A program made the translations under genes and the position numbers. Under the pieces are notes generated by a model that searched no databases, was not told where the DNA came from, and worked only from the letters and a program-made list of their open reading frames with translations. Shown here one piece after another: positions 26,789 through 35,692 of a stretch of 35,692 bases of DNA (position 1 is its first letter; the number at the start of each line of letters is the position of its first letter). This DNA comes from Gammaproteobacteria bacterium RBG_16_51_14 (GTDB lineage: Bacteria; Pseudomonadota; Gammaproteobacteria; Eutrophobiales; Eutrophobiaceae): the NCBI GenBank assembly GCA_001802375.1, contig MGXK01000028.1:611-36302 (forward strand), given 5' to 3'.

Positions 26789-26889
26789 GCCGGGATCACT
26801 CGCAACGGGGAATCTCCTGGCGCAGCTTTTACCAGTCAGATTAAAACCAATAGACTGTATCTTCGGCTGATTATTATGCGCGTTAGGCA

Positions 26890-28544
<1,655 letters not shown>

Positions 28545-28858
28545 GTTAGTATTTACATAGTTGCTGCAAGATTATGTTATTTCAGGAGTAATGATTTTTT
28601 ACCCTGGGTAATATAGAATGGCAAGCCGAACTGCCAGCTAAGGGACTGGATAATTGCTATCCAGCTTGTCCAATACAAGCATTGCGTTGTCTTGCGGACA
28701 TTAAAATGCTAACGTTCTCATATTGTGCACCGCACAATTCTATATCTTGTGTTGAACCAAGATAAACACCCATATATATAGATGTAAATGGAATATGAGC
28801 GTATATTGTCTGCACACAGCACATCGTGCCTGCCTGGAAAACATGACGGAGACTGGTT
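28545..28858. other. Intergenic region with two perfect hairpins
   Basis: No gene is credible. It contains CTGGATA-ATTGC-TATCCAG (28646-28664, 7 bp) and ATTGTGC-ACC-GCACAAT (28722-28738, 7 bp), neither with a T-tract, then a promoter-like element for the downstream transglycosylase. A/T content is visibly higher than in the neighbouring genes. Confidence 0.6.
28752..28780 (+). promoter_or_regulatory. Candidate promoter of the tandem-SBP transglycosylase
   Basis: TTGAAC (28752-28757) and TATATA (28775-28780) are spaced by 17 bases, about 80 bases before the start codon. The GCACAAT hairpin ends 13 bases upstream of the -35 and could be an operator. Confidence 0.4.
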
Positions 28859-31060
28859 ATGACACCATTATCTGATGTCAAATACCTGCGCTGGTGTATT
28901 CCTGATTACCGTTCATTCCTGATTCTGTTGACACTGATCGCATGCAAGGCCGTTGCACTGGACACGAACGGTGTCCCGAATCAGTTGACCGGTTGTGGTG
29001 ATCCGGATGCCGCTTACCAGCACGCGTTATCCATGATGCAAACGCCCGTAGCGGCTGTCTCCGATCTGAATGAAATTGTGGCACGCGGTCGAATCCGTAT
29101 CCTGCTGCATCAGAATCACGGGATCTGCAGTATCAGCCTGGCTGAACGCCGGCTGATGGAACAATTTGCAAGGGAAAAGGGACTTACACCGGTCTGGATA
29201 TACGTGGATGAGGATTGGCAGTTGTTGCCATCATTGCTCGCAGGCATGGGTGACATTATTGCTGCAGGGGGTGACTCTCTCGCTGCCGGCATGAGCGGAC
29301 AGGTTAAATTTTCCCTGCCATGGGCAAGCTCATACCAGCAAGTGGTTGTCCGTACCGACACGGGCCAGATCAGCAACCTCGAAGACCTGGCGGTCAGGCA
29401 GGTTGCCATAAAACGCTCCTCACCGGCATGGGCGCTGATGGAAGAGATTGCAACACAGTACCCGGGCATTGATCTGGTTGAAATACCGTCCTCTCTGACG
29501 AATGAAATGATATTGCAGCGTGTCAACTCCGGGCAATATGATGTGACCGTACTGGAAAGTATTTTTCTGGAAACCTATCTGCCGGGACACCCGGAATTAA
29601 GTGTCGCCCTTGATCTCCCAGGGGAAAGATCCATGGCCTGGGGGGTAAGCGCAGCTGCCACGGAATTGCATGCATCACTGAATCAGTTCCTCAATAAGAA
29701 TCACCTGACGCTGGATGCAGGCAATGTCTATCTGGATGACCTGCCAAAAATCCAGCAACGCCATGTGCTGCGCGTGATTACCTATCAGAACACGACCGGT
29801 TATTATCAGCGTGAAGGCAGGCTTTACGGGTTTGAATACGATCTCGTGAAGAAGTTTGCCAGGGCACACAATCTGAGGGTGAGTGTCGTCCTGGCGTCCT
29901 CACACAAGGAAATGCAGGATCTGTTGCTGCAGGGGAAAGGCGATATTATTGCAGCTTCCTTGCCGGCCACCATGAGCAGGGATATGGATCAGATTTATTA
30001 CACGAAACCCTATCACTATGCCGCCCCGGTGATCGTGGGGCGTGATACAGACGACAGGCTGCTGGATACCCGCGATCTGGAGGGCCGTCGAATCATCCTG
30101 CCTGCGGAGAGCCCGTATCGCACCTATCTGGAATCAGTCAGGAATCGTGGCATCAATTTTGAACTGGCAGAAGCGGAAAAGGGTATCAATACGGAAACGG
30201 CATTGCTTATGGTGGCCATGGGTATCTATGACCTGACCGTAGTGGGCAGTCATCAGATCAAATCAGGATTTGTGCGCCAGATCGGACTTAAACCACATTT
30301 TATACTGAGTGAACCAGAGGCCCATGCCTGGGCGGTGCGATCAGGCGATCACAGGCTGCTGGCCGCCATAAATGCGTATATCGACCACGAATATCGCAGT
30401 GAGTTCTATAACATAATTTATAGTAAATATATTACCGAACCTGTCATTCCGGATGGAAATGCCGGATTAATTACCCGTCTTGATCGGCTCTCCCCGTTTG
30501 ATGAAATTGCCCGTACCTATGCCGAACGCTATGATTTCGACTGGCGTTTGATCGTCGCGCTGATGTTTCAGGAGAGTCATTTCAATCCAAAGGCCGCATC
30601 TGATTCCGGTGCAGAAGGGTTGATGCAGGTGTTGCCTGAAACCTCGGAACAGTTGGGTATTACCAATCAGAACAATCCGGAAAACAGTATTCATGCGGGG
30701 GTGCGTTATCTTGATCTGCTGCGCAGTAAATTTGAAAATGAATTATTGCTGGAAGATCGTACCTGGTTTTCCCTGGCGTCCTATAATGCAGGATATAACC
30801 GTGTCAATCGCGCCCGCCGGATAGCCGGGAAGATGGGCCTGGACAAGGACCGCTGGTTCGATAACGTGGAAAAAACCATGCTGGCATCATCAAGCCGGAA
30901 TGCGGGTAATGCAGACATCCCGTTGTGCAGGTGTGGACAGACGGTGGCCTTCGTTCGGGAGATCCGCACGCGGTACAATAATTATGTCAGGCTGACGGAA
31001 TCCGCCAGCGTTGCCTCTGCCAACGGGGTTTACGAACACCCGATTGAAAATCTGAATTGA
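28859..31060 (+). CDS. MltF-like lytic transglycosylase with two solute-binding (SBP_bac_3) domains
   Basis: This 733-residue exported protein probably cleaves peptidoglycan glycan strands. The N-terminus has a signal or anchor segment (FLILLTLIACKAVAL, about 19-33). Two SBP_bac_3-type domains follow: the first about 70-290 (RGRIRILLHQNHG...), the second about 305-530 (RHVLRVITYQNTTGYYQREGRLYGFEYDLVKKFARAHNL). The C-terminal SLT domain, from about 555, has the catalytic Glu572 in MFQESHFNPKAASDSGAEGLMQV and the later AYNAGYNR-type segment SLASYNAGYNRVNRAR. E. coli MltF has one binding domain and about 518 residues, so the extra N-terminal domain is the notable difference. In the first domain the ligand pocket is less typical. 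GGAG lies 7 bases before the ATG. Confidence 0.88.
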   Translation: MTPLSDVKYLRWCIPDYRSFLILLTLIACKAVALDTNGVPNQLTGCGDPDAAYQHALSMMQTPVAAVSDLNEIVARGRIRILLHQNHGICSISLAERRLMEQFAREKGLTPVWIYVDEDWQLLPSLLAGMGDIIAAGGDSLAAGMSGQVKFSLPWASSYQQVVVRTDTGQISNLEDLAVRQVAIKRSSPAWALMEEIATQYPGIDLVEIPSSLTNEMILQRVNSGQYDVTVLESIFLETYLPGHPELSVALDLPGERSMAWGVSAAATELHASLNQFLNKNHLTLDAGNVYLDDLPKIQQRHVLRVITYQNTTGYYQREGRLYGFEYDLVKKFARAHNLRVSVVLASSHKEMQDLLLQGKGDIIAASLPATMSRDMDQIYYTKPYHYAAPVIVGRDTDDRLLDTRDLEGRRIILPAESPYRTYLESVRNRGINFELAEAEKGINTETALLMVAMGIYDLTVVGSHQIKSGFVRQIGLKPHFILSEPEAHAWAVRSGDHRLLAAINAYIDHEYRSEFYNIIYSKYITEPVIPDGNAGLITRLDRLSPFDEIARTYAERYDFDWRLIVALMFQESHFNPKAASDSGAEGLMQVLPETSEQLGITNQNNPENSIHAGVRYLDLLRSKFENELLLEDRTWFSLASYNAGYNRVNRARRIAGKMGLDKDRWFDNVEKTMLASSSRNAGNADIPLCRCGQTVAFVREIRTRYNNYVRLTESASVASANGVYEHPIENLN

Positions 31061-31135
31061 CCGATTCTGCGTGGCCGGCACATTGCATCCCCTGTGCTTG
31101 GTCGCCGGTAAAAACCCGCATAATTATGGTAGATA

Positions 31136-31171
31136 CAGGCAATAGCTGAACACCTGCCTGGAATCTTTTCT
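31136..31171 (+). terminator. Possible terminator of the transglycosylase gene
   Basis: CAGGCA (31136-31141) pairs with TGCCTG (31155-31160) across a 13-base loop, followed by GAATCTTTTCTTT. It lies 75 bases beyond the stop in the 126-base gap between convergent genes. The T-run is interrupted. Confidence 0.4.
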
Positions 31172-31186
31172 TTCCGGTTTCGGGCG

Positions 31187-31936
31187 TTATGGTTTGCGGG
31201 CCTTATGAAATGCCACCATACCACACAGGATTGGTTTGCTGATGACATCGGTAAATCCCAGTTCCTCGAGCACCCTGGAAAGTTCATCGGCGGAATAAAA
31301 CAGGCGTATCGCCTGTATAAAGTAGTTGCGGCAGTTTAAAGCCGTTTGATCAGAGCGAAATGCCAGGCTGGTAATATTAAGACAGGCCTTGAGGTAAAGA
31401 TAATAGAGTTGCTCTACAATCCTGTTGGCCGGCCTCAGCATGTCGCAATGGTAGAAATGACCGCCTGGCTTGAGTACCCGGAGGATCTCCGGGAAAACCT
31501 CGAGAACACGCAAATGGCGTGTTGCCCACTGTATCGTTATCACATCAAAATGGTTGTCCGGAAAGGGCAACTTGTGCACGTCAGTGATATAACTCCTGAT
31601 CTCGAAACCGTTGCTGCGCGCACGTTCCATGCCTACTTCCTGCATTGCCACACTCCTGTCCACGGCATGTAGTTCCAGCGTCGGTTCCTTTTTCAGGAGT
31701 CCGATGCCAATGGCATTGGTGCCGGCGCATACATCCAGGCATTTATAATTTGGCCTGACGTCGATCATCGATACAAATCGGCGTCGCATGATACTGATCA
31801 GGCCCAGACTGGCGAAATCATTTGCACAGTCATAATACTTGGCAACATCCGTAAACACCGGATCGATATCATTGCTCCATATCGCTGCAAATGCCTCGGC
31901 GCGGGCGTTTTCCTTAGTGATCGTCGTTGTGTTCAT
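31187..31936 (-). CDS. UbiE/MenG-like SAM-dependent methyltransferase
   Basis: A 249-residue class I methyltransferase whose whole length follows the UbiE/COQ5 pattern. It has FTDVAKYYDCANDFASLGLIS (28-48, like UbiE's VAxxYDxMNDxxSLG), SAM motif I CLDVCAGTNAIGIGL (66-80), acidic AVDRS (91-95), LPFPDNHFDVITIQWATRHL (123-142), RVLKPGGHFYHCD (153-165), YSADELSRVLEELGF (214-228) and the ending GMVAFHKARKP. UbiE methylates ubiquinone or menaquinone precursors, but motif I has Asn where UbiE has Gly (AGTN), and the gene is not in a ubi operon. It may be a paralogue acting on another quinone or aromatic substrate. AAGGAAAAAT precedes the ATG. Confidence 0.85.
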   Translation of the reverse strand: MNTTTITKENARAEAFAAIWSNDIDPVFTDVAKYYDCANDFASLGLISIMRRRFVSMIDVRPNYKCLDVCAGTNAIGIGLLKKEPTLELHAVDRSVAMQEVGMERARSNGFEIRSYITDVHKLPFPDNHFDVITIQWATRHLRVLEVFPEILRVLKPGGHFYHCDMLRPANRIVEQLYYLYLKACLNITSLAFRSDQTALNCRNYFIQAIRLFYSADELSRVLEELGFTDVISKPILCGMVAFHKARKP

Positions 31937-31978
31937 ATTTTTCCTTCAGGTGATCATTTGATTGAAATCGGTAACTCG

Positions 31979-31994
31979 CCGGGTAATTAACCGG
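31979..31994. promoter_or_regulatory. Operator-like 16-base palindrome upstream of the methyltransferase
   Basis: CCGGGTAATTAACCGG is palindromic in seven of eight pairs. It lies 43 bases upstream of the methyltransferase ATG, in the probable 5' leader, where a regulator dimer could bind. The regulator is unknown. Confidence 0.3.
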
Positions 31995-32114
31995 CCTGTC
32001 TTTCGGTGATTATTCTTGTTGATAGACGGTAGAGTACTTTTATCCAGTTAACATTTAACAACTTATTTTGTTTTTATGGAACCTGCCGTTGTTGCTCCGG
32101 GTTGCCAGTATGGA

Positions 32115-32143
32115 ACGATAAAAAAATCCGGGGCAGTGGTCAA
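32115..32143 (-). promoter_or_regulatory. Candidate promoter of the methyltransferase gene
   Basis: On the minus strand TTGACC (32138-32143) and TATCGT (32115-32120) are spaced by exactly 17 bases, about 180 bases upstream of the ATG. The -35 is good and the -10 is modest. Confidence 0.35.
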
Positions 32144-32248
32144 GACCTATTGTAATACCGGTTGCAGGTACGATTCCGCTTTATTGTGGCTGCCGGGCCT
32201 TGGTGCGGGTATCTAACGTGTCACCCGGTGTTTTCCGGATGTGCATGC

Positions 32249-32923
32249 TCAAACCGGTGCAAGATACCTGGTCGGGTCAGGAATCCCTGCCGCCAGGAAA
32301 CCCTCATTTCGAAATCGGCATGCATCACATCTGCCACAGGCGAGGCCTTTTTCATCCGCCTGGTAGCAGGAAACCGTCAGGGAATAGTCAATACCCAGTG
32401 CAGTACCCGTCCTGATGATGTCCGCCTTGGACATGGCAATGAAAGGTGCATGTATGGTATACCTTGCCCCTTCAATACCGGCCCTGGTGGCGAGACATGC
32501 CAGCCTTTCATAGGCCTGTATATATTCAGTCCGGCAATCCGGGTAGCCGGAATAATCCACGGCATTGACACCGATAAAAATATCATTGGCGTTGATTACC
32601 TCTGCCCATCCCAATGCAAAGGACAGAAAGATCGTATTACGGGCGGGGACGTAGGTGACAGGGATACCTTCCGTTGCTGTTTCAGGTACCGCAATGGATG
32701 TATCTGTCAGGGCGGATCCGCCAATGGTTGAGAGATCCAGGATGATGATTTTGTGTTCCCTGACGCCAAGTGACGCGGCAATACGACTGGCTGCACCCAG
32801 TTCAGCGGAATGACGCTGTCCATACTGAAAGCTCAGCGCGTAACATTCATAGCCCTGCTGAATGGCCGTGGCGAGGGTAGTGGTAGAGTCCAGACCACCT
32901 GAAAGAAGGACAACTGCCTTCAC
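32249..32923 (-). CDS. queC: 7-cyano-7-deazaguanine (preQ0) synthase
   Basis: QueC converts carboxy-deazaguanine to preQ0 with ATP and ammonia, on the pathway to queuosine in tRNA. It is 224 residues with the PP-loop ATP motif SGGLDS (8-13), [27 protein letters not shown] and the C-terminal zinc site built from four Cys in [21 protein letters not shown]. It starts 9 bases after the queE stop and ends the tolB-pal-cpoB-queE-queC run. Confidence 0.97.
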   Translation of the reverse strand: MKAVVLLSGGLDSTTTLATAIQQGYECYALSFQYGQRHSAELGAASRIAASLGVREHKIIILDLSTIGGSALTDTSIAVPETATEGIPVTYVPARNTIFLSFALGWAEVINANDIFIGVNAVDYSGYPDCRTEYIQAYERLACLATRAGIEGARYTIHAPFIAMSKADIIRTGTALGIDYSLTVSCYQADEKGLACGRCDACRFRNEGFLAAGIPDPTRYLAPV

Positions 32924-32932
32924 CGGGGGATC

Positions 32933-33616
32933 TTATTTCCCCGGGACATCGCCCCAGAGATATTTATGCAGCTGGATCTGGAATCTGACCGCAAGCTGGT
33001 CTGCAAGTATCCAGTCGGCCAGGGTCGTTGCATCGAGTTGATCGTGTGAGGGTGAGAACAGGACTTCACAGCGATCAGAAAGCCTGAATTCATTCATTTT
33101 CTGTTTTGCCCACAGGTAATCCCCCCGGTCACAAATGACAAATTTGATCTGGTCCGCTGCGGTGATATGCTCAAGATTATGGAAGCGGTTTCCGTCTGCC
33201 TCCCCTGATCCCGGGGTTTTGATATCGACAATCTTGACTACACGCTCATCAACACCGGTCAGGTCGATCCCACAGCTGCTTTCCAGCGTGACCTGAAAGC
33301 CTTCATTACAGAGATGGACGAGTAGTGACGGGCATGCTTTTTGTGCCAGTGGTTCACCGCCGGTAACGGTGACATGGCGGGTGCGGTACCTGCTGATCGC
33401 CTGCACGATGTGGTCAATTGTCAGCGACTCGCCATGATGAAAGGCATACGCGGTATCGCAGTAGACACAACGAAAGGGACATCCGGTCAGGCGTATGAAA
33501 ACGGTGGGCAGACCGGTATTCCTGGTCTCGCCCTGCAGTGAATAAAAGATCTCATTGACGCGTAGCGTCCTGGTTGCAGTCTCCTGGGAATGCCGGGATG
33601 TTTGTGGTGAGGTCAT
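32933..33616 (-). CDS. queE: 7-carboxy-7-deazaguanine synthase (radical SAM)
   Basis: QueE performs the radical-SAM ring contraction that makes 7-carboxy-7-deazaguanine. The iron-sulfur motif is CPFRCVYCD (Cys 46, 50 and 53 from the ATG at 33616, CxxxCxxC). Other features are EIFYSLQGE, the SAM-binding VTGGEPLAQK, and the family ending QIQLHKYLWG. The ATG at 33616 has AGG eight bases upstream and gives 227 residues; a TTG at 33631 would add five. It follows cpoB by 27 bases and precedes queC. Confidence 0.96.
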   Translation of the reverse strand: MTSPQTSRHSQETATRTLRVNEIFYSLQGETRNTGLPTVFIRLTGCPFRCVYCDTAYAFHHGESLTIDHIVQAISRYRTRHVTVTGGEPLAQKACPSLLVHLCNEGFQVTLESSCGIDLTGVDERVVKIVDIKTPGSGEADGNRFHNLEHITAADQIKFVICDRGDYLWAKQKMNEFRLSDRCEVLFSPSHDQLDATTLADWILADQLAVRFQIQLHKYLWGDVPGK

Positions 33617-33643
33617 GACACGGGCCTGCAAGGATGGCAGTAC

Positions 33644-34717
33644 TTATGGTGCCTTGGTCCTGATTTGTTTCAGTTTCTCCTCGGCCAGTCGCCCTGCTGT
33701 GGTATCGGGATAGCGCTGCTTGAGCTCTTCGAGTCTGCGCTGTGCCTCATCCAGCTGACCAAGCTCATAGTAGCAATAACCGATTTTCAACTGGGCATGG
33801 GCTATTTTCTGGCTGTCAGGGTATTGCACGATCAGTTTTTCATACTCTTTCATGGCGCTTTCATACTGCTGCGTGACATAGTTTGCTTCCGCCATCCAGT
33901 ACTGGGCATTATCTGCATATTGACTGCCGGGATAGCTGGTCAGGAACTGATTGAACTCCTTGATAGCCTGCGCATACTGGGTCTGTTTCAGCAGGTTGAA
34001 TGCCTTGTCATAGTCCGCCTTTTCCCTGGCCGGATCCGCTGCTGCCGTGGCGGTCACCGGCGGCTCTGCTGCTACTGCCGTTGTTGCTGCGGGTACCGGA
34101 GGCACTGCTGCTGGTGCCGGAGATTCTTTTGTTAGCGGTGCTGCTGCGGGAACCGGTGACTCTGCCATGGCTGGTGATTCCATGGGCTCAGGCTCAGGCC
34201 GGGATATCTTCTCCGGTACTAATGCCTCTGTGCCGTCACCGCTGCGGTCGGGGACCGGCCTTTCGATGGTTTCCACGGCAAGGGCAGGTTCTGTTCCGGA
34301 TTCAGGCATGCCGGGTCGCGTGTCGGACCCGCTTGGCGGCAGGGACTCCAGAGGGGGGTTAGCGTTCCCGATTTGTGTTGTAGCTGTAGTTGTACCGGTC
34401 TCGAGACGCTGCATGCGCCGATCCAGATCAGAATAAAGATCACGCTGCTGTTTCTTCAATTGCTCCAGCGTGTGGGTTTGCAGTTCAACTTCACCACGCA
34501 AGCGGTTTATTTCCGCCTGCAGGCCCTCCACTTGTTGCAGCATATCGAGCAGGCCCTGGTTCTGCAGGAGTTGCTCAAGCTTGTCCACACGATTGGTAAT
34601 ATCTGCGGTAACCGCTTCACTGACCGGTGCTCCCCTGTCCGCGGCTGGACAGAGGAAGGGCGTCAGCAGTCCTGCCAGCAGAAACAGCGGCAGGATTGGC
34701 AATCGTTTATTCAGCAC
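33644..34717 (-). CDS. cpoB: Cell division coordinator CpoB (YbgF)
   Basis: CpoB is a periplasmic TPR protein that links Tol-Pal with peptidoglycan synthesis during constriction. Its 357 residues comprise a signal peptide (MLNKRLPILPLFLLAGLLTPFLCPA), a coiled coil (about 43-108, heptads such as VEGLQAEINRLRGEVELQTHTLEQL), a Pro/Ala/Glu-rich linker of about 120 residues (about 112-230), and a TPR domain (about 235-350). The linker is much longer than in E. coli CpoB (about 263 residues in all). The start is GTG with AGGA seven bases upstream, the latter overlapping the pal stop, so the two genes are coupled. Confidence 0.93.
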   Translation of the reverse strand: MLNKRLPILPLFLLAGLLTPFLCPAADRGAPVSEAVTADITNRVDKLEQLLQNQGLLDMLQQVEGLQAEINRLRGEVELQTHTLEQLKKQQRDLYSDLDRRMQRLETGTTTATTQIGNANPPLESLPPSGSDTRPGMPESGTEPALAVETIERPVPDRSGDGTEALVPEKISRPEPEPMESPAMAESPVPAAAPLTKESPAPAAVPPVPAATTAVAAEPPVTATAAADPAREKADYDKAFNLLKQTQYAQAIKEFNQFLTSYPGSQYADNAQYWMAEANYVTQQYESAMKEYEKLIVQYPDSQKIAHAQLKIGYCYYELGQLDEAQRRLEELKQRYPDTTAGRLAEEKLKQIRTKAP

Positions 34718-34726
34718 CAGGTGTTC

Positions 34727-35248
34727 CTAGTAGAGGATTTCGACACGGCGATTCTGTTGCCACGAAGCTTCATCATGACCTTCAATCGCGGGGCGTTCTT
34801 CCCCGTAACTGACCAGCCGAATCTGCCCTGCCGATGCCCCGAGCAGGACCAGCTGTCGTTTGACGGACTGGGCGCGACGCTCACCGAGCGCAAGGTTATA
34901 TTCGCGTGATCCACGTTCATCGGCATGACCTTCCAGCGTGACGATTACGCTGGAATTGGCGGCGAGATAGCCGGCATGTGCTTCTATGGTCGGGCGAAAT
35001 TCAGACCGGATATCACTGCTGTCGTAATCAAAATAGATAACGCGCACTGACAGTGGACTTGATGGATCGTCGAGTGCACTGGCCTTTGCACCGGCATCTG
35101 CATCGGCGCCATAGGCCTGTGCACCTTGATCGGTTGCGCCTGCAGCGGTGCCCTGATCCTCAACGGCGGCTTCTTCCTTGACCTCTGAAGAGCCACAACC
35201 AAACAGGAAGGTGACGATAAATAATATCAATAATGCTCTGCTGTTCAT
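34727..35248 (-). CDS. pal: Peptidoglycan-associated lipoprotein Pal
   Basis: Pal is an outer-membrane lipoprotein that binds peptidoglycan and TolB, holding the envelope together. At 173 residues it has a lipoprotein signal with lipobox FLFGC (Cys18), an Ala/Gly/Asp-rich linker (about 20-60), and the OmpA-like domain. In that domain VIYFDYDSSDI, TLEGHADERGSREYNLALGERRAQSVKRQL and YGEERP include the peptidoglycan-contact Asp and Arg. AAGGAG lies upstream of the ATG. Between tolB and pal is a 76-base gap with a hairpin just before the ribosome site. Confidence 0.97.
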   Translation of the reverse strand: MNSRALLILFIVTFLFGCGSSEVKEEAAVEDQGTAAGATDQGAQAYGADADAGAKASALDDPSSPLSVRVIYFDYDSSDIRSEFRPTIEAHAGYLAANSSVIVTLEGHADERGSREYNLALGERRAQSVKRQLVLLGASAGQIRLVSYGEERPAIEGHDEASWQQNRRVEILY

Positions 35249-35264
35249 AAATAATTTCTCCTTT

Positions 35265-35279
35265 CAGCAATTTTTGCTG
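35265..35279 (-). other. Hairpin immediately upstream of the pal ribosome site
   Basis: CAGCAA-AAA-TTGCTG (minus strand) forms a 6-bp stem with a 3-base loop. The next bases are AAAGGAG, the pal Shine-Dalgarno. Its place suggests an effect on pal translation or mRNA processing between tolB and pal. Confidence 0.4.
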
Positions 35280-35324
35280 TGTAAGTCAGAATAACATTCA
35301 AGTGCCCGTGTTGAATAGATGGGT

Positions 35325-35692
35325 TTATTGTTTTTGAAATGGTCCCCAGGCAGGTTCACGGACTTCACCTTCCTGTACGGCAAGGCGTTGTTGTATCCGC
35401 CCGTCTGATGAAACGGCTGCGAGCACGGAACCCCTGACACCGGTGGTCGAGTAAATAATCATGCTGCCGTTGGGTGCAAAGCTGGGAGACTCATCCAGAC
35501 GTGATTCCGTCAGGACAGTCAGGTAACCGCTGCCGAGGTCCAGCAGGGCGATCCGGTAGATTCCATTATCGCCATGGACCAGGGCGATGGACTTGTTGTC
35601 CGGTGAATAGATCGGCCGTGCATTGTACGGACCTTCAAAGCTCAGTCGCCTTGGCTCACCACCGCGCGCATCGATTTCATAGATTTGTGGAC
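35325..35692 (-). CDS. tolB: Tol-Pal system beta-propeller protein TolB (C-terminal part)
   Basis: The last 122 codons of TolB, cut by the right edge. TolB is the periplasmic beta-propeller that binds Pal and is released by TolA. The translated segment [20 protein letters not shown] is a typical propeller blade, followed by [38 protein letters not shown] and the C-terminal [10 protein letters not shown]. These repeats with SPD/APN turns are characteristic. It precedes pal on the same strand in the usual order. Confidence 0.95.
   Translation of the reverse strand, partial: PQIYEIDARGGEPRRLSFEGPYNARPIYSPDNKSIALVHGDNGIYRIALLDLGSGYLTVLTESRLDESPSFAPNGSMIIYSTTGVRGSVLAAVSSDGRIQQRLAVQEGEVREPAWGPFQKQ

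Larger units (their letters stand above)
26366..26889. other. Divergent intergenic region between kdsD and amgK
   Basis: About 520 bases without a credible gene separate two divergent envelope operons. It must hold both promoters; the best candidates are listed separately. It also has a 6-bp hairpin ATTGCC-AAT-GGCAAT near 26610. I see no transposon remnants. Confidence 0.6.
31937..32248. other. Intergenic region upstream of the methyltransferase
   Basis: About 310 bases between queC and the methyltransferase, both on the minus strand, with no credible gene. It holds a candidate promoter (32115-32143) and a near-perfect 16-base palindrome CCGGGTAATTAACCGG (31979-31994) between that promoter and the ATG. 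I see no clear terminator for queC. Confidence 0.55.

Noticed and set aside
28657-28881. 74-residue minus-strand frame between murU and the transglycosylase
   Set aside because: No ribosome site, no family, and it overlaps the promoter and start of the downstream gene.
32162-32731. 189-residue plus-strand frame
   Set aside because: Mostly antisense to queC, whose family identity is certain.

Overview
This 35.7 kb window looks like core chromosome of a non-enteric gammaproteobacterium. The evidence is gene order: tig-clpP-clpX-lon-hupB-ppiD, kdsD-kdsC-lptC-lptA-lptB-rpoN-hpf, amgK-murU, and tolB-pal-cpoB-queE-queC are all arrangements of that class. An HPr kinase (hprK) beside rapZ and a mannose-type EIIA argues against Enterobacterales and recalls Xanthomonas-like and sulfur-oxidiser lineages. 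I cannot place it more precisely. No phage, plasmid, insertion sequence or CRISPR array was seen.

Layout, left to right. (1) 1-5.1 kb, minus strand: the start of a YciA-type acyl-CoA thioesterase cut by the window edge, then a three-gene peptide/nickel-type ABC importer (solute-binding lipoprotein, OppB-like and OppC-like permeases) with no ATPase gene beside it. (2) 5.2-6.0 kb, plus strand: fabI. (3) 6.1-14.8 kb, minus strand: a proteostasis block, read in transcription order tRNA-Leu, tig, clpP, clpX, lon, hupB, tRNA-Val, tRNA-Asp, ppiD. (4) 14.8-16.35 kb: the only accessory-looking stretch. It holds a two-gene module (AbiEii-like nucleotidyltransferase plus a 66-residue protein) bracketed by three copies of an imperfect palindromic repeat and by two long hairpins. 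(5) 16.4-26.4 kb, minus strand: one long probable operon running kdsD-kdsC-lptC-lptA-lptB-rpoN-hpf-[possible ptsN remnant]-hprK-rapZ-EIIA-ptsH-ptsI. It couples Kdo synthesis and LPS export to sigma-54, ribosome hibernation and a regulatory phosphotransferase chain with no sugar permease. (6) 26.9-28.5 kb, plus strand: amgK-murU, the MurNAc recycling shortcut. (7) 28.9-31.1 kb, plus strand: a lytic transglycosylase with two solute-binding domains. (8) 31.2-35.7 kb, minus strand: a UbiE-like methyltransferase, then queC, queE, cpoB, pal and the 3' end of tolB.

Most of the window serves the cell envelope (LPS, peptidoglycan turnover and recycling, Tol-Pal) and protein quality control. The points most worth a second look are the repeat-flanked nucleotidyltransferase module, the apparent loss of ptsN with a short remnant left in place, the inserted lysine-rich segment in HprK, the tandem-SBP transglycosylase, the doubly anchored binding protein without an ATPase, and tRNA-Val lying 12 bases after the hupB stop codon. 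I found no wholly new system that I could defend from sequence alone.
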